Part shown: one piece after another, positions 24,636-34,033 of the stretch | How positions within the stretch are numbered: position 1 is the first letter of the stretch | Layout of the letters: every line of letters begins with the position of its first letter | From: Anaeromyces robustus | Taxonomy: Eukaryota; Neocallimastigomycota; Neocallimastigomycetes; Neocallimastigales; Neocallimastigaceae | NCBI GenBank assembly: GCA_002104895.1 | Contig: MCFG01000293.1 | Location: 24,353 to 88,352 of the forward strand | DNA length: 64,000 nt | Direction: 5' to 3' | Notes under the pieces: model-generated | The model's database searches: none | What the model was told of the DNA's origin: nothing | Seen by the model: the letters and a program-made list of their open reading frames with translations, nothing else | Program-made: the position numbers and the translations under genes

Positions 24636-24991
24636 AGAAGGGAGGGAAATATATATATATATTATAATATTAATATTAATAATGATATTTATTTTATTTT
24701 ATTTATTTTTCTAAAAAAATTTTTATAAAATTTTATTTCTGAACAATTAATAATAAACAAATAAAAAAAAAAAAGGAAAAACTAATAATGAACAAATATA
24801 TAAAAAAAAAGGAAAAACTAATAATGAACAAATATAAAAAAACTTTAATTAATAAAATTATATTTCTTATAATTTTATTAATTAAAGTTTTTTTTTTTAC
24901 AAAAAAGTTTTTTTATTTATTAATTTTATTTATTAAATTAATAAAATTATAAGAAATATAAAACTCTATGTGAAAAAAAAAAAAAAAAAAA
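24636..24991. other. Short intergenic spacer with repeats
   Basis: 356 bases between two plus-strand genes. It contains a short direct duplication (two near copies of GGAAAAACTAATAATGAACA starting at 24775 and 24811) and the strong inverted repeat listed separately. It presumably carries the ATPase 3' UTR and the ankyrin gene promoter. Confidence 0.6.
24836..24894. repeat. Perfect 27-bp inverted repeat with 5-base loop
   Basis: Left arm 24836-24862 and right arm 24868-24894 are exact reverse complements around the loop TTTCT. A further partial copy of the arm in opposite sense (AATAAAATTATAAGAAAT) lies at about 24943-24960. A transcript would form a long, stable hairpin. It could act as a terminator-like or polyadenylation element for the ATPase gene, or be the remnant of a small palindromic element. 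Confidence 0.8.
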
Positions 24992-26941
24992 ATGTCAAAA
25001 ATAAACAATGAAGAATTCATTGAATTGATTAAAAATAATAATAATAATTTAGAAGTCATAAAAGAATTTTTTAAAATTAATAATATAAAATTAAAACAAT
25101 CTAATCAGTTAGAAGAAATATTATTATATTTAATTAAAGAAAAAGTTTCCTTTAATATTATTCAATATATTTTAAAACAACAACAACCCCACCAATCACT
25201 ATTAACAATAAATTATACAAAATTATTATTTTATTCCATTGAAAATAATAATTTTAAAATAGCCAATTTATTATTAAACCATAAAAGTCAAATTTATAAT
25301 AATAATAATAATAATAATAATGATAAAACACTAAAATCTCAAAATATATTAGAATATTTAACTGAAAATAAAAAACTTAATACCCAAAATTTATTTTATA
25401 TTTTAAGTATTAAAAAAGATACCAGGTTAATAACCAGTCAATTACTTTGTAAATTAATTGAATTAAAAAATTTTAAAATACTTAAAGAAATTTTAGAATA
25501 TCAGTATATTGACGTTCCATTTATAATAAATACTATTTTAATTTATAAAAATAAAATAAAACTTTCTAATAAAGAATTTCAAAAATATCTTTATACCACG
25601 AATCATGGAATAATAAATATTAATGAAAAAACTGAAAATGGGTATTTTCCACTTTTAAAAGCTTGTAGTAATTATTGGTATGAAGATAGAGATAAATATA
25701 TTAAAATTGTCAAACTACTTATAGAATATGCCAATAAAAATAATATCATTTTAAAATTAAATGAAAAAAATGATAATGGTGATTATCCCATTTTAAAATC
25801 AGTTTATAATAATGATATTGAAATTGTTAAATTATTAATGAAATATAGTAATAATAATAATAATATTATTTTAAAATTAAATGATAAAAATAAAGATGGG
25901 TATTATCCGTTTTTAGGGGCCACTTGTAATGATATTGAAATGGTTAAATTACTAATAGAATATGCCAATAATAATAATATTGTTTTGAAAATAACAGGGA
26001 AAAATTATAATGGTTGTCCACTTTTAATGGCAGCTGGCAATGGAATTAAGATGGTTCAATTAGTAATAGAATATGCTGATAAACATCATATAATTTTAGA
26101 ATTAAATGAAATAGATCGTTATGGATATTTCCCACTTTTAAGATCTATTTATAATAATGATATGGATATGGTCAAATTATTTATAGAGTATGCAGATAAA
26201 CATCATATTCTTTTAGAATTAAATAAACAAAATAAATATGGACTTTATCCACTTTTAAAATCAGTTTATAATAATAATATTAAAATGGTTCAATTACTTA
26301 TGGAATATGCTGATAAAAATAATATAGTTTTAAAAATGAATGATAAAAATAATATTGGTTATTATCCATTATTATCAGCGGTTCATATTGACATGATGAA
26401 ATTACTTTTGGACTATGCCAGTCGCCACCATATTTTATTGAAATTGAATGAAAAAGATGAAGATGGTGATTATCCACTTTTAAGATATATTAGTAATAAT
26501 AATATTGAAATGGTTCAATTACTTATGGAATATGCCAATAATAATAATATTACGTTAGAGTGTAATGAAAGAATTTATAATAATCAATGGTATCCACTTT
26601 TAAAAGCTGTTATGAATAATAATATTAAAATGGTTCAATTACTTATGGAATATGCCGATAAGAATAATATTATTTTAAAAATTAATGAAAAAAATAAAAA
26701 TGGGGTTTATCCACTTTTAGTAGCTATTAATAATAATAATCTTGAGATGGTTCAATTACTTTTAGAATATACCTATCATCATAATATTATATTAGAGACG
26801 AAGGATAAAAATAATAATGAATTATATTCACTTTTAAAAGCGATGAAACAAACGAATAATAATAATAATAATAATAATAATGATGATGATGATGATATTG
26901 AAATGATGAAATTACTTATGGAATATGCCAATAAAAAATAG
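24992..26941 (+). CDS. Ankyrin-type repeat protein with 39-residue units
   Basis: 649 residues, Asn-rich, with no signal peptide or membrane segment. An N-terminal helical part (1-205) is followed by about 11 tandem units (about 206-649) with consensus G-Y-Y-P-L-L-K-A, N-N-I-x-M-V-x-L-L-(I/M)-E-Y-A and N-N-I-I-L-K-L-N-E-K. The first two helices match ankyrin repeats (usually 33 residues), but each unit is about 6 residues longer because of an added NNIILKLN-type strand. Such repeats normally mediate protein-protein contacts; the partner is unknown. Unit 11 contains an Asn/Asp microsatellite insertion (AAT/GAT codons). The frame stops at TAG in a six-A run. Removing one A would continue the repeat in frame (NKNSVILKI), so the present C-terminus probably results from a slippage frameshift. 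Confidence 0.8.
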   Translation: MSKINNEEFIELIKNNNNNLEVIKEFFKINNIKLKQSNQLEEILLYLIKEKVSFNIIQYILKQQQPHQSLLTINYTKLLFYSIENNNFKIANLLLNHKSQIYNNNNNNNNDKTLKSQNILEYLTENKKLNTQNLFYILSIKKDTRLITSQLLCKLIELKNFKILKEILEYQYIDVPFIINTILIYKNKIKLSNKEFQKYLYTTNHGIININEKTENGYFPLLKACSNYWYEDRDKYIKIVKLLIEYANKNNIILKLNEKNDNGDYPILKSVYNNDIEIVKLLMKYSNNNNNIILKLNDKNKDGYYPFLGATCNDIEMVKLLIEYANNNNIVLKITGKNYNGCPLLMAAGNGIKMVQLVIEYADKHHIILELNEIDRYGYFPLLRSIYNNDMDMVKLFIEYADKHHILLELNKQNKYGLYPLLKSVYNNNIKMVQLLMEYADKNNIVLKMNDKNNIGYYPLLSAVHIDMMKLLLDYASRHHILLKLNEKDEDGDYPLLRYISNNNIEMVQLLMEYANNNNITLECNERIYNNQWYPLLKAVMNNNIKMVQLLMEYADKNNIILKINEKNKNGVYPLLVAINNNNLEMVQLLLEYTYHHNIILETKDKNNNELYSLLKAMKQTNNNNNNNNNDDDDDIEMMKLLMEYANKK

Positions 26942-27075
26942 TGTTATTTTAAAAATATATAATATTATTTTAAATTAAAAAATGATTATAATATTAAATA
27001 AAATACAAAAGAATCATCAACCTATTTGAAATTGAAAAGGTTCAATTATTCCTTGATTATGCCAAAGTAAAATAA
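26942..27075 (+). pseudogene. Decayed extra ankyrin repeats after the stop codon
   Basis: Directly after the stop, a shifted frame reads NSVILKI, matching the repeat consensus. At 27028-27072 the sequence reads EIEKVQLFLDYAK, a recognisable second helix of another unit, followed by a TAA. Several stops lie between. This shows that the coding region once extended at least one unit further and has been lost by frameshift and nonsense changes. Confidence 0.65.
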
Positions 27076-27541
27076 TAATAATAATATTTTTTTTGTATAT
27101 AATTAAAAAAATTTTTTTTTTTTTGAATTTGTATTAAAATCAATAATAAAAATTAACCTATTAACTTTATACCTTTTTTAAACACTGTAAATATATATAT
27201 GTATATATGTATATAGCTTAACATTTATTATCCATTATATATATACATTAAAAAAAAAAAAAGAAAAAAGAAAAATACCCTATCTTCATATATTACTATT
27301 ATTATATATTTTAATACTTTTTTTTTTTTTAAATGATAAAATAAAATATCTATCTATCTTCTAATCATCTAATAATAATTCAATATTATTATGTTTAATA
27401 TATAATGTTTTTTTTTATGTTATTTTGTTGTATTTTTTTACTGTTATAATAATTTAATTTTTATGAAGATTTTAGTAATAAAACAAAAACAAAAAAAAAT
27501 AACTAAATAAATAATGATAAACATAACTTAAACACTGATTC

Positions 27542-27572
<31 letters not shown>

Positions 27573-27687
27573 CTAAATAAATAATAAACATATCTTAATT
27601 ATACTTTATTTAATTTTTTCTTTTAAATGATTATGTTATTATTATTATGTTTTATTGTTATTTTTAAATATATAATATATATTTTTG

Positions 27688-27718
<31 letters not shown>

Positions 27719-28063
27719 TATTTTTGTTTTTGTTTTTATTTTCTGTGTTGATTTTTATATTATTAGTATTATTATATATGTACTAAATACAATTTTTTAG
27801 TTTATTTTTTTTTTTTTTTTTTGTAGTTATTATAATAATAATTATAATTTTTTTTTGTTTTTGTTTTTGTTTTTGTTTTTTTTTGTAATTATTTTATTTA
27901 TTTTGATTAATTTGTGATTGTTATTAATTAGTTTATTTATTATGAATAAAAAAAAAAAAGATAAAATAATAATATTAAAGTGTTTATTTTAGTTTTTTTG
28001 TTTTTTCTTTTCTTTTTTTTTTCTTATATAGAATAAGATTTTATTGATTTATATATTGTCTTG
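27076..28063. other. Intergenic, A/T-rich
   Basis: Convergent intergenic region with poly(A) at 27548-27571 and G-containing T-rich repeats (TTTTG)n near 27690-27740 and 27857-27880. No gene is seen. Confidence 0.5.
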
Positions 28064-28939
28064 TTATTCTTTATTAATGGATACCATTTTTTTATTTTTA
28101 TTTTTATTTTTATTTTTATTTTCAATTTCTTCTTCTTTTCCTCCATTACATTTATTACAACAATATACAACAAGTAGATATGTTAATACAACTATAGCAA
28201 TAAAGATAGTAAAGAAAAGTATCATACTACCAACATCAAACATATAATATGAACCACATTTTTTATCCTGACAATTATTAGATAAACAATCACTATTTCT
28301 ATTACAATTTTCACCTATATCAAATCCATATCTTGCTTTATTATTACCAATATAAAATTCATAAACTTGTCCTGAACAAGTTTTATTTAAACATTGATTT
28401 GTTAAACAATCTTCATTTTTAAGACATTCAATTCCTTGATCATTATATTTATTTTTACATTCATAATCATTGAAATAACAAAGAGTTTTATGAGATTTAC
28501 TAAGAGAACAAGTTTCCATTTTATCAAGTAAACAATATCCATTAAAAATACAATTATTACCATAACATGATGTACCTTCTGAACATTCAGAATCTGTTTG
28601 ACATTCTTTTACTTGACTAAAATAATAATAATAATAATAGTAATAATAATAATAAATAAATAAATAAATAAATAAATATAAATATAAATATATAATAAAA
28701 TATATATAAAGTTGATAAAGAAGAGGAGAAAAAAAAATAGATATATTATTAAATAATATAATAATATAATATATTTTGGTAAAAAAAAAAGTTATTATTT
28801 ATTAAATATTTTTATTAAATATTTTTATATTTATTTTTATATTTATATTTATATTTATTTTTTTAATATTTTATTTTTACCTTTTATAATAATTTCTAGC
28901 ATCTATATAAGAAAAAGTATCGTTATAATTAAAACCCAT
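28064..28939 (-). CDS. Cysteine-rich single-pass membrane protein (2 exons)
   Basis: Proposed as complement(28064-28616, 28881-28939): 612 nt, 203 residues. The intron (28617-28880) has GTAAAA donor and TAG acceptor; the junction codon is AG|T (Ser20) and the frame continues into QVKECQ. The ectodomain (about 20-145) carries repeated small Cys motifs: ECQTDSECSEGTSCYGNNC, ECLKNEDCLTNQCLNKTC and NCNRNSDCLSNNCQDKKC, suggesting a disulphide-linked extracellular domain. A membrane helix (about 149-171) is followed by CCNKC and a Lys/Asn tail encoded by a TTTTTA repeat. The family is not recognised. The first exon shows no signal peptide, so a further 5' exon may exist upstream of 28939, or the protein may use its internal helix as a type III signal anchor. 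The 3' exon is well supported; the 5' exon is less certain. Confidence 0.6.
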
Positions 28940-28942
28940 ATT

Positions 28943-28978
<36 letters not shown>

Positions 28979-30458
28979 CTTTTATTATTATTTTTTTTAT
29001 TTTTTATTTTTTTATTTTTGTTCAAAAAAAAAAAAAAAAAAAAGAATAAAAAAAATTTTTAAAAAAATTAATTTTTTATATTTTTTTTCTTTTTTTAATT
29101 AAATTTAATTAAATTTGTTACACAATTTTATCAAATAAAAAATAAAAATTAAAAATAAAAAACAAAAGTAAAATAAAATAAAAAAAGTTTTAAAAATTTT
29201 TAATGAATTTTTTATTTTAAAATTTAATTTTTATTTATTTAATTATTTAATTATTTAATTATTTAATTATTTAATTATTTAATTATTCATTCATTCATTT
29301 ATAATTAATCATTATCATTCATAAAAATAAAACATAAAACATAAAAATAAAAAAAAAAACAAAAAAAAAAAAAAATAATAAAAAAAATTTTTTTTTTTCA
29401 TTATTATTATTTAAAATGCTTTTTTTATTTTGTTTTGTTTTAAAAAAAATATTTTATTTTAATAATAAATGAATAAATGAATCATAATTAAATAAAATTA
29501 AAATTACCATATATAAACATATATAAAAATATCTTTATGAATGTTCTTTTGAATCATAAAAATAATTATTTATTATTTCATTATTTATCATTATTTTATT
29601 ATTTTACTTTTATTATGGATACATAGTTATAAATAATATAATAACAAAAAAAAAATATATATATATGTTTGTATATATTTATATTTTTTTTTTAAATATT
29701 TTAACCTTCAAAGTAAATCAGTAGAAAAAAAAATAATAATAATAAACAACAACAACAAAAAAAAAATGGTTTAATAGTAATCAAAATAATAATAATTATA
29801 ATAATTATTAAAAATTTTAAAAATTTTAGATTAAATTTTTATTATTTATTTTTATTTTTATTTTTATTTTTTTTTTATTCATTATTATTTTTATTTATTT
29901 TTTATATATATATTTTTATTTACTTCTATTTATTTGTTTTTTTATTTATTTATTTATTTATTTATTTATTGTATAATTTTTACTTATTTTTCATTTATAT
30001 AATATTTACTTTATGTTTTTTTTTCTAACTTCATGAATATACATTTATTTGTATATATATCATTATTATTTTTTTTTCTAATTTTCTTTTTAATATTATT
30101 CTTTTTTTTTTTTAGTGCTTATTTACACGAATATATATTTATTATTGATAATCAATAGTTTTTTTTTTTTTTTTTTATAAAATTTTATAATACTTTAAAA
30201 TATACATATATACATATATATATATAAGAATAAAGAAATAAAAATTAAAGATTAAATTATCATATAATGATAAATAACATTAACTATTTATATATAAAAA
30301 AAATTATATATTTCTTTTTTTTTTTTTTTATTGAATTTTTTTTTCAATAAAATCATTCATAATAATATATATATATATTATTATTATATTTATTTATTTA
30401 TTTACTTATTTATTTTCTTTATTTTCATTATTCTTTTCTTTTTTTTCCTTCTTTTTTT
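28940..30458. other. Intergenic, A/T-rich
   Basis: (ATT)n near 28946-28977, (TTAATTAT)n-like runs near 29236-29290, and TTTA microsatellites. It should include the promoter of the cysteine-rich protein gene and the 3' end of the dehydrogenase gene. Nothing else is seen. Confidence 0.5.
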
Positions 30459-31397
30459 TTAACGATATTTATAAAAACCTTCACCAGAACTTATACCAAG
30501 TTTACCTTGATCAATCATTTCTTTTAATTTATTAGCGACTAAATATTCTATAGTACCTGGTTCTCTAGCTTTTGGATTTAATAATTTAACATTATAAGAA
30601 GTTTTTAAACCAATCATATCCATAATAAAGAATGGACCTACTGGTGAACTAGTAGATAATTTCCAACATTTATCAATAGTTTCTGGATCAGCAACTCCAG
30701 TAGCCCATAATTGTCTAGAAGCATCTAAAAATGGATTTAATAAAGCACTAAGAATATAACCTCTATTTTCTTTATTAAGTCTTAATGGAACCATATTAAT
30801 TTGTTCTGCAAATTGAATAATTTCTTGATAAGTATTTTCATCTGTACCTGGATGACCCATAATTTCAGCTGTATTATTTCTATAAATACTATTGGCAAAA
30901 TGTAAATTTAAAAATTTTTCTGGTCTAGAAGTATGAGGAGCAAGTTCACTTGGAAGTAATTGAGAAGTATTACTAACAATAAAAGTTTTTTCTTCCATAA
31001 TTTCAGATAATTTTTTATAAAGATTAATTTTTTCTTGTATAATTTCTGAAATACTTTCAATAATTAAATCAGCATTGTGACAAGCTTCTTCAAAATTGGT
31101 GGTTAATTTAATTTCTTTATAAGCTTTTTCTACTTTTCCCCTTAATTCATTAAATTGACTAGCATTTAATTCTTTTTCTTTAGTTAAACCACGGAAATAA
31201 GGTTCAAGTTTATTTTCCATTTGATCAATACTACTTAAATAAGTTTTTTTTAAACTTTCAATTTTTGGTTTAGATCTTTCTATGGATGCTTCACTTCTTA
31301 AAAGAATGGTAACATCAAATCCACAATAAGCCGTTTGAAATGCAATTTGACTACCAAGAACACCTCCACCAACAACTACAATTTTATTAAAAGTCAT
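30459..31397 (-). CDS. 3-hydroxyacyl-CoA dehydrogenase family protein, bacterial type
   Basis: A complete 312-residue protein for NAD-dependent interconversion of 3-hydroxyacyl-CoA and 3-ketoacyl-CoA, or a related substrate. N-terminal Rossmann fold with GGGVLG (10-15); SNTSQL (142-147), LHF with His166, and TAEIM with Glu178 give the Ser/His/Glu positions of the family. The C-terminal helical domain has SPVGPFFIMDMIGL and ends GEGFYKY. Where the family usually has the catalytic/structural Asn (GFIVNRLL), this protein reads GYILSALLNP, so Ser217 replaces Asn. The overall sequence (AYCGFDVTILLRSE, NNTAEIMGHPGTD) resembles Lactobacillales dehydrogenases, suggesting transfer from rumen bacteria. 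No targeting peptide or introns, so it is probably cytosolic. No other beta-oxidation gene is nearby. Confidence 0.9.
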   Translation of the reverse strand: MTFNKIVVVGGGVLGSQIAFQTAYCGFDVTILLRSEASIERSKPKIESLKKTYLSSIDQMENKLEPYFRGLTKEKELNASQFNELRGKVEKAYKEIKLTTNFEEACHNADLIIESISEIIQEKINLYKKLSEIMEEKTFIVSNTSQLLPSELAPHTSRPEKFLNLHFANSIYRNNTAEIMGHPGTDENTYQEIIQFAEQINMVPLRLNKENRGYILSALLNPFLDASRQLWATGVADPETIDKCWKLSTSSPVGPFFIMDMIGLKTSYNVKLLNPKAREPGTIEYLVANKLKEMIDQGKLGISSGEGFYKYR

Positions 31398-31551
31398 TTT
31401 TTATTTTTATTTTTATTTTTATTTTTATCTTTCTTTTATTTTTAAAATATATATATATATGTAAATAAAATTTTACAAATAAATAAACATAAATTAAATT
31501 ACAAAATAATTTTGAAATGATAATTGAAATGGAAAAAAGAAAAAAGAAATT

Positions 31552-31641
31552 TTATTTATTTATTTATTTATTTATTAATTTATTTATTAATTTATTTATT
31601 TATTTAATATCTATTTATTTGTCTATTTATTTATTTAATAG

Positions 31642-31697
<56 letters not shown>

Positions 31698-31740
31698 TTT
31701 GTTTTATTTATTTATTTTGTTTTGTTTTGTTTTGTTTTAT
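31552..31740. repeat. (TTTA)n microsatellite ending in (TTTTG)n
   Basis: Interrupted TTTA repeats followed by four to five TTTTG units near 31714-31737. The plus-strand open frame across it is a repeat artefact. Confidence 0.9.
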
Positions 31741-32395
31741 TTATTGATTTTAATAATTATTGATTTAATAATTAATTAGCTTTGCATAATTAATTTAATT
31801 TTTAATAATAATAATTATAGAAAATCGAATAATTTAATTTGTTTTAATTAAGAAAATGATGAACATTCTATATTCATATTCAAACATTTTTTATTTATTT
31901 ATTTATTTATTAAAATAGTTTTTACTTAATAAATAATGAAGAAAATATTATAAAATATTTAAAATATTATAAAAAATACCTTTTTATGTTAAGGTATAAA
32001 ATAAAGTCAAGATAAAAATCTCTTTTATATTATATATATTATTAATTCTATTATTATTAATTATTAATATTCTAATTTTTTTATATATACATAAAAAAAT
32101 CCTCAAATCGAAAATCCTAAAAAAAAATTTGTAAAAAAAAAAAAAAAAAATTCTTTATTAGGAAAAATCTTCTACTTAAAATTTAAAAAAAATCAAACTT
32201 TAATAATTATAAAAAATTTATAGAAAATAAAAAAAAATTTTTTTTTTTTTTTTTACAAATTTTTTTTTTTACAAATTTTTAAAACACAAACACAAAAAAA
32301 AAAAGTTAATTATTAAATTATTAAACTATTAAATTATTAAAGAAGTTATTAAATATTTAAATAAAAGGTTAAAAAAAGGTTGTTAAAAAAAAAAG

Positions 32396-32436
32396 ATTGA
32401 AGTTATTCAATTATTAATAGACCATGCTGAAAGTAA
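32396..32436 (+). pseudogene. Isolated ankyrin-repeat fragment
   Basis: The plus strand reads IEVIQLLIDHAES, closely matching the second helix of the ankyrin units at 24992-26941 (IEMVQLLMEYANN). Stops follow soon after and no continuing frame exists. It is a short relic of a related repeat gene, about 5.5 kb from the intact one. Confidence 0.5.
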
Positions 32437-32855
32437 GTTAATATTTTATTAGAATGAAATGCCAAAGATATAAAAAGATACAATAAAAAAAGATATAATA
32501 TATAAAGATACAATAAAAAAGATACAATATATATAATTAATTATATATATATATATATATATAGATTTGGATTTAATCTAATCGTCAAACTTTAATAAAA
32601 TACTTTTTTATATGTTAAGTATCAAAAAATCAAAAGAATTTTTTTTTATATTTAGAGTTACAATTATATCATCGATTAAAATAATAATAATATAAAAAAA
32701 TAATGTACAATAAATATAAATAACACTCTACTTTTATTTTATTTTTATTTTATTTTATAATATTTTATTTTTATAAAAACTTTTATTTTATATTGTTGTA
32801 TTTTACTTTATTTTATTTATATATATAAATTTTTTTTTGTTAATATTTTATAACA

Positions 32856-32959
32856 ATAGTTATAGTTATAGTTATAGTTATAGTTTTATTTATTATATAT
32901 TTAGTTTATTTTAGTTTTAGTTTTAATTTTAGTTTTAGTTTTAGTTTTAGTTTTAGTTT
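32856..32959. repeat. Adjacent hexamer repeats: (GTTATA)n then (GTTTTA)n
   Basis: About 5 units of GTTATA at 32856-32886, then about 9 units of the related GTTTTA at 32907-32959. It resembles neither the fungal telomere unit TTAGGG nor any known element. Confidence 0.85.
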
Positions 32960-34033
32960 TTAATAAAATAATTTATGAATTTAATAATAATTATGAGATA
33001 ATTGTTTTTTTTTTTATTTTTTTTTTTATTTTTTTTTTCTAATTTTAGAAAAAAATAAAATAAAAGATATGATAATAATCAAAAGATAAATATGATGATA
33101 AAAAAAAAAAAGAATAATAATATTTATTCCTTTTTTTCTTTTCTTATTACATATATATATAACAAAATAATAAAGTTATTTTATATATAATAAAAAAAAT
33201 ATTATTATTATTATTATATTATAAAATAATTAAAATAAAATAAAGATAAAAAAAGAAAATAAAAAAAAAAAAAAAGAAAGTAAAAAATATCAAAATTATG
33301 ATATTTAAATTTTCTTTTTAAATTGTCATATTTTATTTTTATTTTATTTTATTTTATTTAAATTTAATTATTTTATTTTATATATATATATAAATAGTTT
33401 ATAATAATTTATCTTATTTATAAATTTTTATAAATAAAGATATAATATTATATTATATTATTATTATTATTATTTTTTTAAAAAATTAAAAAAAATAATA
33501 TGTTATGAAAAAAAATAATTATATTTATGTTTATAATAATTATACTGATGTTGTTATTATTAATAGTATTATTAGTATTATACATTTTTATTTTACATTT
33601 CAAATATATAAATTTCTTTTGTATTTATTTTTTTTTTTTAAATAAGATATGTATGTATGTATTTTTTTTTTGTTTGTTTTATTTTTTGTTTTTTTGAGTT
33701 TAGTTTATATTTTTGTTTTGTTATGGTATTTAAATAAATTATAATTATATATAAAAATTAGTAAATTGATTTTTCTAATATATTAATATAATTAAATTTG
33801 AATTGAATTTATTTTATTGTTTTATCATTTTTGTTTTTGTTTTTTAAAAAAAATGAATTCCAAATTAAATGAATGATTATTTTTTTTATCATTAATAGGA
33901 CGTATTTATTTACGTCATAATATATTTTTTTTTTTTGAATTTTGTTTATATATATGTTGTTGTTGTTTTTTGTTGTTGTTGATTTTTTTTTTTAAAAAAA
34001 ATTATTTTATTTATTTTATTTATTTATTTAAAT

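Larger units (their letters stand above)
31398..34033. other. Intergenic, A/T-rich, with microsatellites and an ankyrin fragment
   Basis: 2.6 kb upstream of the dehydrogenase and downstream of CE4-a. It contains the TTTA run, hexamer repeats and the ankyrin fragment listed below, and a GACGTA/TACGTC dyad at 33899-33916 that includes a TGACGTAA-like site. No intact gene is seen. Confidence 0.5.

Noticed and set aside
31517-31747. Plus-strand open frame of Leu-Phe-Ile-Tyr repeats
   Set aside because: Entirely within the TTTA/TTTTG microsatellite.
32856-32959. Hexamer repeats resembling a telomeric array
   Set aside because: The units are GTTATA and GTTTTA, not TTAGGG-like, and they are internal with genes on both sides.
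33899-33916. GACGTA/TACGTC dyad containing a CREB/ATF-like TGACGTAA
   Set aside because: It lies on the 3' side of CE4-a and over 2 kb from any start codon; a single site is not evidence of regulation.
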